DNA of 64,000 nucleotides from positions 30,900,276 through 30,964,275 of the forward strand of contig JAQNBH010000014.1 in the NCBI GenBank assembly GCA_028752905.1, given 5' to 3'. This stretch comes from Cladorhizidae sp. MBARI D1340-BT2. Its lineage: Eukaryota; Porifera; Demospongiae; Poecilosclerida; Cladorhizidae. Position numbers and translations under genes: made by a program. This document shows positions 9,350 to 21,430 of this stretch, in pieces; the first letter of the stretch is position 1; each line of letters starts with the position of its first letter. The notes beneath the pieces were generated by a model. It was not told the DNA's origin. It did not search any database and saw only the letters and a program-made list of their open reading frames with translations.

Positions 9350-12209
9350 AATCAGTTGTCAAACAATGAAGCTTGAAAAAGTCTCCTTGGATGGTATGCC
9401 TGACAGACTTCATCCACAGGTATTCGTTCCCCATAGTGCATGGCAATAACAGAAAGATCTGACAAATGCTCCTCACTCATAGTAGACCTCAAATAAGTCT
9501 ATATTCTTCTCAGAAGAGAAAACCACCTTTCTGCCTCGGCACTAGAAATGGGTAGTGTGCAAGCAATTACTAGGAGGCAGTGAATATTGGGGAATGAATC
9601 CTTATCACAAACACCAAGAGCTAGGAGCAGATTATCTGGTAGATGAGTTTCTGTATCAGCTGAATCAAATTCATCAATTAATTAATAAATGAACAATCAA
9701 ACAAACAAATAAATGAATAAATATAAATAAATAAATAAAACACAAATAAACAAACACAAAAAACTAAAAACAAACAAACAAATAATAAATAAACAAACAA
9801 ACAAATGAAAAAATAACAAAGAAACAAACAAATAAAGGCAGACTAGATTGTTTCCATTTCTTGCTATGCCAGAGAACATTCCACCTTCTGAGCTCATTCC
9901 CGAGGGACACATTGGGTCACTTTCCCAATGAAGTAAACTTTCAATCACATGCTGGTCAACTGATTCTGTCGCAAAAGTACTTTTTGTTATAACAGAGGGT
10001 ACAAGATGGAGCAGGCCATGAGCATGACGCTGATCTTCTGAAAACCGGTCCTTCATTTGACCCAGGAGAGAATCCAAGAGAGGGATGGCAATTGCTCTTT
10101 TATTATAGTGTTCTTGTGGGCTGTCACTTGGGACATTTGTACGGTTCCGCTGAAGGCTCATCTTTTCTGGGAACACATTCAGAAACACCAATGGCATCAG
10201 CAAGTGGAAGGATCTCAGAATTGTACCAGGAGCTGAATATTTCGTCAATGGTTTCTCTGGTGGTCCTTATATTTTCTATACTGGAATCTACCATCTTGTA
10301 GGCGTCAACAATATTATGGTCTTGCTTCTGTAATTTTGAAGCCAGTGGCTTCACTTCATCAAGAATATTTTTTGTGACTATAAATATAGCAATAGATTGA
10401 AAATAAGAAAGTGAAGACTTCAATCTTTGAGCTTTTACTTTCGTTTCTCTGTCCCAATTCCAGCTTTTGTCATCCAAAAGCAAATTTTGATACTCACTGG
10501 GTGAAACAATAGCATCCAAAAAGGTCACAAAGCATCCAAAAATATTTCAAAACAAGTATGGTGCTCCACCCAACGCATCTTACAAAGACCAGGAAGCTTA
10601 GAACGTCGAAATGCTGGCAAATATACATCCAAAGCTTGCTAAAAAAACGTTTGTCTCTTAGGACTGTGGTTCAAGAACAAATACGACTCATTAATTAGGC
10701 CAATGAGGTTCCTCACTTCTTGGACCTTGCATCAAGCTGCAATAGAAAGGTTGAGAGAGTGAGCAAAGCAATGAGTGTACAAAGCCAGAGGAGAAATTTG
10801 TTTGATCTTTGCTTGGACACCAGCTATTGCAGAAGACATCACAGCTGCTCCATCATAAGCCTGACCTCGAATATTACGAGCATTTAAAGCGATGGAAGAG
10901 TGTGAAATGGATTCCAAGATTTTTTCTGCAATTGTAGAGGCTTGCTCTCTCAACGTTAATGAGATTGATTAGGTACTCCTTAATGTGAGGCGTTGTTAGA
11001 TCAACAAACCGAACACACACAGAAAGGATTTCCTGATTTGCATGAGGGTCAGTTACTTCATCTGCTATGATGGTAAAAGGTAAGTTATTCGCCCGAAGTT
11101 CACTGGTTAATTTTTCACGTAATTTACAAGCATACAGTCATTTTGTATAGTTTTGCTTGTATATTTGGCATTTTTATCGCAAAAAAGAAGATGCTCTTGT
11201 AGAGTAGCATTACCTTTTCCAAGGAGTTGGAATGTGGCTACAAAGTTCCCCCTATTAATAGAGCAGTCTGAAAAATCCACTTTGTCTTCCCTGTGACCTC
11301 TAAAAGGTAAGCCCTGCTTAGCTAAAAACTCGACACAGTATACTAATAATTTCTCTGTTTTTCTCTGCATGTTTTTCTTGTTGTTTCAGAAGCCTGCTAT
11401 CTACTCTATTTGCAGGACTGCAATAATTACACCTGAAGAGATCTGCTCGTTCTGCAGCATGACGATGCATAGAGCTCTGCTCATGACAAATAAGAATGCC
11501 ATCTTTTCCTATCGGGCCTTGGTATAGGGTTTTTGGTATGCTGAAAGTACCAGCAAACCAGGTTTAGCCCCTTGGCAACCTCCCCTATTGGGTTGCTCTG
11601 GAAAAAGGACACAATAGCGACTAATCTCTCCTTCAAGCACCTGACTGTAAGACCACCATGGAAACTTTTTAAGCCAGTGATGCTGGAAAGATACTTTCCA
11701 GGATTTCCCCTGTTTAGAGACATGATGGTAGTGAAGTGTATCAGAAAAAACTGGTGCAGTGTGCGAAGTGAGGTGTTGAAATCTCTGGGTATCATCAATA
11801 CTTTCCCCAAGTTTTCTCATATCATCTAAAGAGCCACATGCTGCTGTGATCATTGCTCCCAAGTCAATAGCTTCACTGCTTGAAGTGATTTGGGCTGGAA
11901 CTTCACTTGAAGTGATTGGGGTTGGAACTTCACTTGAAGTGATTGGGGTGTCTGGATCACTTGGCTAGTAGCATAACTAACACTTAGACTACTACCTGGC
12001 CCATAGTCAATTGTGGTAAACACAGCAGGGCATGTTTTCTTGGGTGGTGGCTTTTCCACAGAATTGGATCCAGCAGACCTAGGTTTAAAACATTTTGTCA
12101 AGTTATATTGGACTATTTCTAGCATCTAATTTGTTACTAAACTAACTGGTTACCTTTTTAACTTGGCGGTCAGCTTCAAGCAGCCTCTTGAATCCTTTTT
12201 TCTTGACAT
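9350..12209 (-). pseudogene. hAT-A transposase (TTF/DUF4371/hAT dimer), degraded
   Basis: Probable ATG at 12,209 with a short first exon and a 75-bp intron (12,153-12,079). Then in order: a TTF-type segment with FQHHWLKKFPWWSYS and CVLFPE (11,700-11,560); DUF4371 with LPFRGHREDK and TLQEHLLFCDKNAKYTSK (11,310-11,150); the IRGQAYDGAAVMS active-site region (10,880-10,830); a helical insertion (10,528-10,124); and the C-terminal dimerisation region with LPISSAEAERWFSLLRRI (about 9,570-9,510) then an in-frame TAG. Several stops and frameshifts and a CAAA/TAAA microsatellite expansion (9,664-9,836) break it. The family catalyses cut-and-paste transposition; this copy is dead. Confidence 0.85.
9664..9836. 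repeat. CAAA/TAAA microsatellite within hAT-A
   Basis: Interrupted AAAC/AAAT tetranucleotide array that lies inside the transposase coding region, between the helical domain and the dimerisation region. It accounts for the Leu/Phe/Val-rich end of the overlapping frame. Confidence 0.9.
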
Positions 12210-13708
12210 TTTCATACACTAAAGCTGTTCAGAAATGTTTAACTCTAAATGCAACCCACTGTGACCTTTGATAAAAAAAAATTTAACAGCTGCAACAGAG
12301 TCAGTGTTAATTTTAACATGTCTTTGTTGAGCTGTAATAGCTAGAGTGTAAATGTTAACAATACATGTATGTCTTTGTTGTTGCTGATTAATAATCTTTG
12401 ATGACCAAAAGGGGGGGTTGCAACCCCCACAACCCCCTCCCTGGATCTGCCCCTGTGCTGCCATGGCTTGTGGTGGTCAACTTCCACTGCCACTCTGAAG
12501 TACAGAGTATCTTCCATGATGTATTGGATGTTGCTGGCTTGGTCATGTGAGAGCTTAGTGTGAAGGAGGAACTCGGGATAGCCCCAGGCACTACCAACTC
12601 CTGCATTTTTTTCACTATCAATTGATAACTTCTTGGACCAGTGGTTGTCATCTGCTAACTGGTTTAAAAGTCAACAGTTACAGACCCCAAAAATGGCCAG
12701 GATAGGTTGTCCTTGTAAGGTCCTTCTAATAGTGGAAAATAGACAGACACATGTGTGTCCTTACTAGTACTCGAACCATTAGGATATACTTTAATGCACA
12801 TCTTGTAGCCACCAGGACTTGTGTAGAATAGCTCTGAATAAAACACTTCATTACCTGCTTTCTTCTCACTAAACCCTGGTAATTATAGAGTCGTAGACTT
12901 CTCTCTTACTCAGAGTGTAGATATTCCTTTTCAGCATAGATCTAGTATCTTCCAACTTCACAATCTTCTCGAGTAGTAAGTGTAGGTGAGATAAATCATT
13001 TTCCTCATGCTCTTTCATTTCCATCCTCATCTTCTCCATGTTGCACCCGATGCTCACATACTTGCAAGCTACTACCGTGTAGTTGCAAATAGTTTCTACA
13101 TGTTTCTTGGTTAGTGCACGTTCCGTGGTAGAGGTACATTTAGTGTTAGGGCAGGAAACAACCTTCTTGATGCATACACAATCATGCTCTTCAGTTATGC
13201 TAGCATATGTATTCTTCTCTCCACAATGTTCACAGTGGTAGTCTCTACTCAGACAGCTTGTCTTCAGATGGTTAGTTAAGTCATTCTTTATCAGCTGTAA
13301 ACCTTCATGCTCAACCTGGCACTTGTTGGGACAAGAGACCAGTGAGAATCCACAGTTGTTCACATGATAATTTGATGTTCCAACAGTTCCTGTCCAGTTG
13401 CACCCTCTCTCAACATTAGAACATTTTACATGTAAATCTCTGATTTCTCGTAGACCTATAGATATTTTCATGTACAATATAAAAATCTATTCTGTCGCTT
13501 TGTTTAACTCACTTCTCATGTCCTTAAAGTACTGTGGGGTTCCACCCCTGCAATTAGGACAAGGCTTCTTTCCATTCTTCTCCATGCATGCAGTACAGAA
13601 TAGCTTCCCACATTCTCCGTGCTGTTTAGGATCACTAGCTACTTCTAAACAGATCATACACTTCAAGCTATCATCAGGTTCAGCAAGAAACTTCCAGCTG
13701 GAGGCCAT

Positions 13709-14560
13709 CTTTGACTAAAACACTTTCATCACATGATGAACTATCATAGATGGAGATCAAAGGTGTAAGCAATTTGTACATCAGACAAGTAGCAAACAAC
13801 ATCAACTACAACTATTCCAACTAGAACAATTATAGCAGCTAGAACAATGTAGATCAAAGGTGTAAATTTACAAGTGAGACAAGTAGCAAACAACATCAAC
13901 TACAACCAGAACAACTATTGCAACTTGCAACTACAACAACTAGAACTGGAGAAACGACAACAACTGATAGGACTAGAACAGGAAGCAGGAAACAGAATAG
14001 AAACAACTGTAAAATATGCATGCTATGAATAATGTTTATAGCAGCTATCAAACTTACATATGCCTCAGCTACATCAGGTTCATAGTTGCCAACTTTTAAA
14101 AATCAATTCCAGGGACACCCAAGGAACCCTACTCACTAAACACACCCTTTCTGACCAACTGTTTTCAATTAACTTTTTGGACATGGGTGTATACATTTTA
14201 TTAAAACGAAGCATGGTTTCTTTCTTAATGTTGTAAGTGTAGCATATTTGAATAGGTCTCTGTCAAACTTGGTATCGTGGTAGCAATTATCAGAGATAAA
14301 CCTTAGAGACATCAGAAAAACTAGTGCTGTCCTTTGGTCAGTGTGGATTTTTCTAATAATTCAGAATCCAGGTACAGAGTCTGTATTGGAGCAGGGAATA
14401 GATATAAGTCCAGTTAACAGCTTAATAAGGTTTGGAAACCTTAACTGCCCCAAGTTTGTGTTTTTATTTTGCCGACTTCCCACCGGAATGGCCCGGGCAA
14501 GATTTCTCTCCTCTATTGCAATTATGGTAGGACCTAGGAGTAGGTAGATCTCCTGGTGGT
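13709..14560. promoter_or_regulatory. Upstream region of TRAF B
   Basis: Aligns by eye with 39,184-39,944 upstream of TRAF G (both contain ACAACTGATAGGACTAGAAC and CAAACTTACATATGCCTCAG). It contains two copies of a repeat around AAGTAGCAAACAACATCAACTACAAC (13,785-13,815 and 13,878-13,905), the reverse complement of the promoter-proximal repeat upstream of TRAF A and C. No other gene is seen. Regulatory function is an inference from conservation and position. Confidence 0.45.
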
Positions 14561-14829
14561 GAAAGCAAAAAAACCCATAAATTCTTCAGCAAGAAGCTCA
14601 AGGGAACTGCTTGAAGCCAATTCAATTTGAAGAAACCGTTATGTAAGTCTTTTTGCTGTGGCAACAGAGCAAGATTCAATTGCCATGTCTTTGAGAAATA
14701 GGTCTCCAAAAGGAAGATTTTTTATTAAAGTTGGGTAAATTAAAACTGTTTTAGAGCGGCGAAAAAAGTTTCAGTCTATTTTTTCCTTCAGTTATTGGAT
14801 ATCAATCCAAATATCATCTCCAATGCTAA

Positions 14830-15600
14830 GAGTTCATCAGGTCTGAGAATGCCTTCTCATCTAAATCGATCAAGTCAATCTCATTACCACCTTCAAGAAC
14901 TGAATCTTCACTAAGGACTTGGCTGCATAAATCTTCATGAGCCTAGCTCTCTATGGTACACAATTTACTTATGTTATAATTGGACTTATGAAAATAACTA
15001 TCAAAGTGATCCATAGATCGAGGAACATATAATTATAGGCTCTCTCCAAAACTACCTTAGCTGTTTGTTCAGTAGAAGAAAGGAAGTGTGATATAAGAAC
15101 ATCAAGCAGATGTGATGGAAGTAGTGATAAATGTCAATCAAGAGTTTAATGCTAGAGTAGTTATTCCAGCCTTGATGCAGAGATCAGCAAGGTGGCATAT
15201 GCACCCAATGTCATAAAGATAAGGATTCTCCTGTCGTATACGCTTCAGATATACCAGACCTTGACACCTTCATAACATTAGCTGTGTCTGTCATAAAGGC
15301 CATGGCTGTCCTGAAGTCCAGATTGTATTTCTCAAGGCACTCCTTCAAGGCAATAAAAAGGTTACCTGCTGTGCCTATATTTACCACAGGCATGTTTAAG
15401 AACCTTGTTTTTCCATTCCCTACTACTGAGCCAAGGAATCAGTCAAGAATAATGCTGACTTGTTTACTATATCATTTCACTCATCCATCATGATTGAGAA
15501 TGGATTGGACATACTTTTCAGAGCCATTCCATGACAATGAATTGTTTATCTATGAATTTGGGTTCTACACAATGCCGATATGCTTGTGAGTTTAATGCAT
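14830..15600 (-). pseudogene. hAT-D transposase fragment, copy 2
   Basis: Fragment of a second hAT-type protein. The order on the minus strand is MALKSMSNPFSIMMDE (about 15,530-15,480), holding the Asp-containing catalytic-type segment; then MPVVNIGTAGNLFIALKE and YNLDFRTAMAFMTDTANVMK (15,393-15,260); then a stop-filled middle; then an acidic tail IDLIDLDEK (about 14,890-14,850). A homologous fragment lies at 42,950-43,850. The C-terminal dimerisation region is not recognised. Confidence 0.65.
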
Positions 15601-15965
15601 GGTATGAGTGATGCATCAAAATGATTAAAGTATATAGCAGTTGTGTAGGATTTGTCTTGCACCCACCAACTGACCACATGCATCTTGCACTTATAATAGT
15701 GCACTACATTGCGCTGTTCACATGTAGACTGGACTTCTCCTCCATCATTGCCTTTCTTCTAGATTGGCTATGAGTCTGTACATACAAACAAGCAAAAATT
15801 ACTTCTCAGCATTTAGGATTTTTTTATTTTTACTATTGGTTTCAGCTGATGCCATCAGCAATAAAAATAAAACAAACCAGATAAGAAAAATAATTGATAT
15901 AACTTACATAGATTCATCACTTTGGCAAGCGTTTTATACATGGATCCTTGTTAGCTATAACTTTA

Positions 15966-16030
15966 ATTATGTCAATAGCTACATCTTTATTTATGCCAAT
16001 AGCTACATCTTTATTAATGTCAATAGTTTA
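15966..16030. repeat. 24-bp minisatellite, about three units (copy 2)
   Basis: Only two full CAATAGCTACATCTTTATT units and one partial unit are present at the place where copies 1 and 3 have about 31-32 units. The third unit is more divergent (GCTATAACTTTAATTATGTC) and may be the ancestral neighbouring codons. Confidence 0.9.
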
Positions 16031-16632
16031 TGAAATAGTATCAAACATGTAGTCTTTCTTCACCCATGTTGAGAGCAAAGTTAATTTGATAAATTTTATT
16101 GACTAGTTACTTTGCTCAACAGAAGCACCGGTCCCAGGAATCAAAAGTAGTATGCAAAATAGCAGTAATGTAGTGATATAATTGCTGATTCATTTCTTCT
16201 AATTCTTGAATTGTTCAGCAAAAGCCTCCACCATAGTTGGACTTCTTGTACTAGATGCTTCAAATTAGGCAGCAATTTTTCCATCTGCTGTTGTGACAAG
16301 TCACAAGGAATAAGTCCAAAACACTGTGTTATAACTTTGTTGCAGTGAGATCATAATTCAGAAATCAAGTTTTCCTGATAAACGAAGAAAATGACTTCAC
16401 CTCCAGTATGCATCTGCAGCTTCACCACTAACATTAGTTTGCATTGTTTGCTGGGCACTCACAGAAATTTGAATGTTTGCTTCTTCAGTCATTGCAAGCA
16501 CACTCCCTTACATATTTTGAAATGATTTTTCAGATGCTTTTCTCATATCTTTGAATAAATCCTTGAATCTGCTGGTATGCTGCAATAATATCCAAACTTG
16601 ATTGAAACATAGTCGATAGTGATGATGTAAAG

Positions 16633-17341
16633 TGTGAGCGCTATCCCCTGTTCCAGCCCCAGCCGCTTTAACTCTGTGCTGAACAGTGGGAACTTCTTTG
16701 GCCTAACTTGATTAGTGATCTTCCTACCACAATCACAGCTAGGACAGTAATCAGTCTTCACATCTTGGTAACTGTTATCCCTACTATTGGCCTTGCCAAT
16801 AGTGTCTAGCCCTTAGGTAGCCAAATTGAGAGAAAATGGCACAAACGAGGTGTGCCGCCTTTAACACAACAAAGTAAACACACAGTTGTACAGTACAGTT
16901 CTCAATTCAATTCGCTATCTCGATTCTCTCTATCTATGTCCCTACTATAATTATTATTATCAGTTCAGTTTTGTATATAATAATACCAGCTGATGATGTC
17001 ATTGTTCGTAGGTCAGTCAGCAATTCTCCCAAGATTTCCATTCATGGTCATCCTGAATGGCCTTCCGGTCGTAGTCACCAACCAATCGAAACCGTCTTGC
17101 TCACATCACTTGTTCTTAAAATAACTTCCTTGTGATAAACTATTCTCAGACAAGTCCTTAAGTCCATGGTCATTAATACTTCCGCTGGCTTCATAATTAA
17201 CCCCAGTGGTGTAATTAACTTGACTTCGACTCTTATTCATTTCCTTCTCTCTCTCTCTAGAATCTTCAGCATCACTCCCACTCTCACCATCTCTCTCACT
17301 CTCAGTCAGGGTTGGGTTAGTCAGGGTTCGATTCCCTGACA
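16633..17341 (-). mobile_element. Solo LTR, 709 bp, with TAAAG target duplication
   Basis: Begins TGTGAGCGC and ends CCCTGACA on the plus strand, so TG...CA in both readings, and is flanked by direct repeats TAAAG at 16,628-16,632 and 17,342-17,346. Copies 1 and 3 have the uninterrupted site GATGATGTAAAGTCAAAAA at the same position. Read on the minus strand, it starts TGTCAGGGAATCG, like the LTR starts of Gypsy-1 and Gypsy-3, so the minus orientation is preferred. No internal retroelement sequence remains, so it arose by LTR-LTR recombination or is a solo insertion product. Confidence 0.9.
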
Positions 17342-18180
17342 TAAAGCCAAAAATATCTGGCTCACTGTAAGGAAGCAATGAAGGTGATATACTTAACTGA
17401 CATAGGAGACCATTTGCTTCAGTTACTGTTTTTCTATCCCACTGGATGTCAGAATCATGTCTTGAATGAATGGCATCTAGACATTCAAGCAAAGACACAT
17501 AAATTATATGAAAATCCAACAAAGATGTGTGTTTTTAAACCCAGTGAGTTGCACAAAACAACTTACCTTTTTTGATTGGAATCAAATTTTCAGTTCTGAT
17601 TGAGTTGTAGTTCTTTCCTAAATACCTTTGCCATTTTGGTGATTATAAAAAGATTCCTATCTGAGTGATTGTAGATAGTATACAGTGTATTTCTGATTCT
17701 GATGATACTTTTGTGAGAGCTAGATTAAGATCATGGCCACAAAAATGGAAGTAAGGAGCTTTAGGAGCAAACTTCATGAAATCTGCTGAAAACCATTTCA
17801 GTACCCGACGATATTCCCAGTACCATCATAAGTTCAGTTTTCTGTCTTTAAGTTCAGATGTCTCAAAATTTTAATTATGTCAGAGCACAATGCTTCCCCA
17901 GTAATTCATTCACAAGCTTGTTGGTTAGCTACCTCATCTTTTTCAACTCCATTTAAGGATCAATTTTCCTGATTATTTCTTTCTTTTATGATATCACTTT
18001 CCATAAAATCCTTAATGCAAAACAGAAGCTCATTCTGTGCGGTGTTTGGCATTGCAAGCATATATTCTAAGTGTTCCTTTAAATCAACATCCTCAGCATC
18101 TCCACAAAAGTCGATCAGTGATAATTGATTGCCTGGATTCAAAGAAACCTTTTCTTCTCTGTGACCACGTAATGCCATTC

Positions 18181-19585
18181 CTTGTCTTCCTCAAAATTTA
18201 ACAGACTAAATTATAAATCCCCAAATTTTCTGATTGTTCCCAATTCATCTTGCAGTTTGCTCAGATTTGAGTAATCAGTCCTGGTGGATGTGCATTCAGA
18301 AGTTTTAATAAATGCTTTAAGAGGAGCTTCTTAGATATAGTGGTACCTGGCCCCACCATTGCAATTTGGTAAAGGTGTTGAGCAAAACAGGATTATTTAC
18401 GAAATATTTGTGCATATAGTCAGCAGATTTTACTGTTTCCCTTCCAAACGATGAAATGCATCTGAAGTGGAGCAGGTATTCCCAACTAACCAGCTACATA
18501 ACTAGTGATAACCACAGCATATTTCATGCCCTCAGGTGAATGGTCACATGTGGAGGAAATTGTTATGTTCAGGGCTAGGGCTAGGCTGTGCTAGGGTGTG
18601 GTATATTGTGTTGTGCCTTTGCGCCTATGGAGGGGGTGGGGACTCATTTTGAGGGAGCCATGAAGATGTCTTCCTTATATAACAATGACCAAGGAGAAGT
18701 CATACAAACCAAATAGTAGACTGATTTGCATTTGTAAAGTGAATCTGTCCATTGACTTGCTATCAAGTGCAAGACTGATTTGTGTGTTTGCGAGTGCAAG
18801 TCTTATTCCCATTGGTAAAGTGAACTCACACATACTGCACATTAACCTCACAAGTACATCGGCATTGTGTAGGACCTCCCCGCAACCAATGGTTTCAAAC
18901 AAACATAATTTCTCTGCACTCTGCCTACCATGACAAAGAGTCCTGCATGAAACACTAATTGCCACTAAAGGCATGTATGTACATTGAATTAGATGATAGT
19001 TAGAGAACGTGAAGCTTTGTAGAGCTCATTGTAGAGAGCATCACACTCTAACCAGAAAGAAAGCCTTTTGTTGCTCAATTTATAGTGGCGACAAGTTGAT
19101 AAGGTTGAAAACTTCATTGAGGGGGCGGGGGTGGGGTGGAGGGGTGGGGTTTATAGTGGCCCAGCTACCTCACTCTGCATCATCTTGGATAGGGAGAAGC
19201 ATGTCGCTACGCAAATGTTAAAGTGCCGTGTGTTCAGCATCGGTTCCAAACCCGATAGAGCTGGCACATATGTAAGTGTGTAACTGACTAAACATTATTC
19301 CATGCATACTTAATTCACCGTGGTTTTATTCTGGTTCCTATTTCCTGTTATGTGCTTATATACATAAGTTATACTTGTTGTCAGTGTTCCAGTTGTAGTG
19401 GTAGTTGCAACAGTTGTAGTTGGGGTTGTTTGCTACTTGTCTGACTTTAAATTACACATTTGATCTCCATTGTTCTAGTTGCAATAACTGCAGTTGGGGT
19501 TGTTTGCTACTTGTCTGACCTATAAATTTACGCCTTTGTCTCGATCTAAATAAGTGGATCATGTGATGACAGTTGTTTTGTCAAG
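18181..19585. promoter_or_regulatory. Spacer and upstream region of TRAF C
   Basis: Homologous to 3,950-5,239. It contains a G-rich tract (19,118-19,150) and, at about 19,415-19,530, two copies of the roughly 77-bp promoter-proximal repeat that occurs three times upstream of TRAF A. The ATG follows the conserved GACAGTTGTTTTGTCAAG. No additional gene was seen. Confidence 0.45.
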
Positions 19586-20972
19586 ATGTCCTCCAGCTGC
19601 AAGTTCCTCACTGAGCCTGCTAGTAATTTGAAGTGTACGATCTGTTTAGAAATAGCCAGTAACCCTAAACAGCATGGAGATTGCTGCATGCTGTTCTGTT
19701 GTGAGTATATTGACAAGCATCGGAACAAGCCTTGTCCTAACTGCAGGGCTGGAAACCCACAGTATTTTAAGGACAGGAGAAGTGAGTTAAACAAAGAGAC
19801 AGTGTCACCTTGATAGATTTTTATATTATACATGAAAATATCTATAATCTAGGTCTGCAGGAGATCAGAGATTTATGTGTGGAATGTGATAATGTTGAGA
19901 GAGGCTGTGACTGGAAGGGAACTATTGGGACATTTCATGATCATCTGACCAACTGTGGATCCACTCTGGTTTCCTCTCCCAACAAGTGCCAGGTTGAGGG
20001 TGAATGTTCACAGCTGTTTGGAAAAGACCTTGATGTCAATCTTAAGACAAGTTGTCCGAATAGAGAGTACCAGTGTGAGAATTGTGGAGAGAAGGGCACA
20101 TATGCTAGCATCACAGAAGAGCATGATAGTGTATGCATCAGGAAGGTAGTTTCCTGCCCTAGCTCTAAAATTAATGTATCTCTACCATGGAATGTGGGCT
20201 AACCAAGAAACATGTGGAAACTGATTGCAAGTATACTGTAGTAGCTTGCAAGTATGTGTGCAATGGGTGCAGCATAAAGAAGATGAGGATGGATATGAAA
20301 AAGCATGAGGTGGATAATAAATCTCACCTCTGCTCAGCACTTGACAATAATTATTGTGAAGTTGGAGAGTACCCTATGTTTACTGATGAATGCTATGTCT
20401 TCACTAACGGTCACCATAAGTTTATTGGATAATACCTCATCTTCACTGGAGGCCACCACATCTGTGCTGCAGATGAATGTCTACACTCTTGGGAGGGAGA
20501 AGTCAATTACTTTTAACTTACCAGGAGATTTAGTAATAAGAAAGAAGATAATGAAGTGTTTTATTCAGAGCCATTCTACACTAGTCCTGGTGGCTACAAG
20601 ATGCACATTAGAGTGGTTCCTAATGGTAAAGGTGCTGGTGATGGTATATATTTGTCAGTCTGTTCATGCCTATTAGAGGGACCTTATGATGACATCTTAC
20701 CATGGCCATTTTGGGGGACTGTAACTGTTGAACTTTTAAACCAGTTAGCAGACAAGCACCATCACTGTATGAAGTTATCAATCAATAGTAAACAGCATAA
20801 TGTACAAGTTGGTAATGCCTTGGGTTATCACAACTTTATCCCTCACACTAATCTTTCCCATACCCAAGCCAGGTACACCCAATACCCCATGGAGGACACT
20901 CTGTACTTCAGAGTGGCAGTGGAGGTGGACCACCACAAGCCATGGTTGCACTGCTCATATCACACCAAGTGA
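19586..20972 (+). pseudogene. TRAF C: RING/TRAF-zinc-finger/MATH gene, frameshifted
   Basis: Exon 1 19,586-19,781 (196 bp) encodes the RING-like finger, here more altered (HGDCCMLFCCEY). The intron 19,782-19,852 (71 bp, GTGAGTTAA...ATCTAG) is intact. Exon 2 is open through the first zinc fingers (RDLCVECDNVERGC to EEHDSVCIRKVVSC) until a 4-bp insertion (ATTA) near 20,168 shifts the frame; further shifts occur up to about 20,555. The MATH domain (20,556-20,972) is complete and ends HHKPWLHCSYHTK like TRAF G. This is the least damaged of the broken copies. A truncated RING plus zinc-finger product is conceivable. Upstream context is shared with TRAF A. Confidence 0.85.
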
Positions 20973-21430
20973 CTCCACATTTAGTTGTGTTTAGTAAAGC
21001 TTTCTATGATCTCTCACAGTCTGTTTTGTATTATCTGACACTGCAATTGAAGAGAAAGTTATGTATAGCTATTGGTGTGGACATAACGTATTCACTTTTT
21101 ACCACAAAATTTCGTGTATGTAATTTTTTTCTAAAATTAACTTTCCAACTGCAGCACTTGACCATGGTACTTATATTTTAATGCCTATTAAAAACACTTT
21201 TATTTTGACTAGTATCTGTGACAGTACACATAACCGAGCCTAAATTATTACCCCTGTCCCTCCTGGTCTCACTTTCAAGTTCAGTCCTAATAGGCTTATA
21301 ATGTGCCCCAATACAAATCTACAAATTCAATTTTCTTGACCATCAAATTATTTGGTGACTTCATGAATTTCTGTCATTTATGCCATTGATTTGGGGTGCA
21401 TATAATGGTATATGTACCAAAAGAGAACTA
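20973..21430. other. 3' flank of TRAF C, no gene seen
   Basis: The first 90 bases match the 3' flank of TRAF A (CTATGATCTCTCAC, GCAATTGAAGAGAA), after which the block homology ends. The rest is AT-rich with no coding signal. TRAF C and TRAF F meet tail to tail across it. Confidence 0.5.

Larger units (their letters stand above)
9175..12455 (-). mobile_element. hAT-A transposon inside TRAF B
   Basis: The element is bounded by terminal inverted repeats CAGGGGCAGATCCAG (9,175-9,189) and CTGGATCTGCCCCTG (12,441-12,455), 15/15 complementary, followed by G-rich sequence on both sides. Length 3,281 bp. The target was the last exon of a TRAF gene: left flank CACTTGGTGTGGTGCAG and right flank TGCTGCCATGGCTTG rejoin into the sequence found at 37,903-37,935. 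An exact 8-bp target duplication is not clear (TGGTGCAG versus TGCTGCCA), so flanks have drifted or suffered a small deletion. The element carries one transposase relic on the minus strand. Confidence 0.9.
8990..13708 (-). pseudogene. TRAF B, frameshifted and split by hAT-A
   Basis: Minus-strand paralogue of TRAF G. Exon 1 (13,708-13,513, 196 bp) encodes the RING-like finger (HGECGKLFC, CPNC). The intron 13,512-13,456 (57 bp, GTGAGT...ATAG) is well formed. Exon 2 is open from 13,455 through the TRAF zinc fingers to about 12,869. Lesions: a frameshift in the SREKSMTF-equivalent segment (stop at 12,869); a 1-bp deletion near 12,673 turning VTVELLN into VTVDF-stop; and insertion of a 3.28-kb hAT element after the codons for DHHKPW, eight codons before the normal stop. 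The lost C-terminus and a 3' UTR matching that of TRAF G (37,740-37,901) resume at 9,174 and run down to about 8,990. Read-through into the element adds a few dozen foreign residues before a TAG. Confidence 0.9.
15905..18180 (-). pseudogene. hAT-C transposase relic, copy 2
   Basis: Pieces from N to C: DUF4371 with MALRGHREEKVSL, LKEHLEYM and AQNELLFCIKDFM (18,178-17,960); a damaged Y-D-G/A-G region (about 17,840-17,720); LLDFHIIYVSLLECL and TVTEANGLLCQLS (17,522-17,370); a 709-bp solo LTR insertion (16,633-17,341); the ADEYWR region (about 16,440-16,400); the dimerisation remnant (about 16,140-16,090); then two or three octapeptide units (DINKDVAI, GINKDVAI, DIIKVIAN) and a short tail. This copy shows what the C-terminus looked like before, or after loss of, the large array. 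Confidence 0.75.
13709..21065. repeat. Duplicated block, copy 2 (TRAF B upstream to TRAF C)
   Basis: Contains, left to right, the TRAF B upstream region, hAT-D relic, hAT-C relic with a three-unit 24-bp array, a solo LTR, spacer, and TRAF C. Order and orientation match copy 3 (39,184-48,975). The right part (18,350-21,065) matches copy 1 (3,950-6,660). This is the most complete version: a head-to-head TRAF pair (B minus, C plus) with start codons 5.9 kb apart. Confidence 0.8.
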
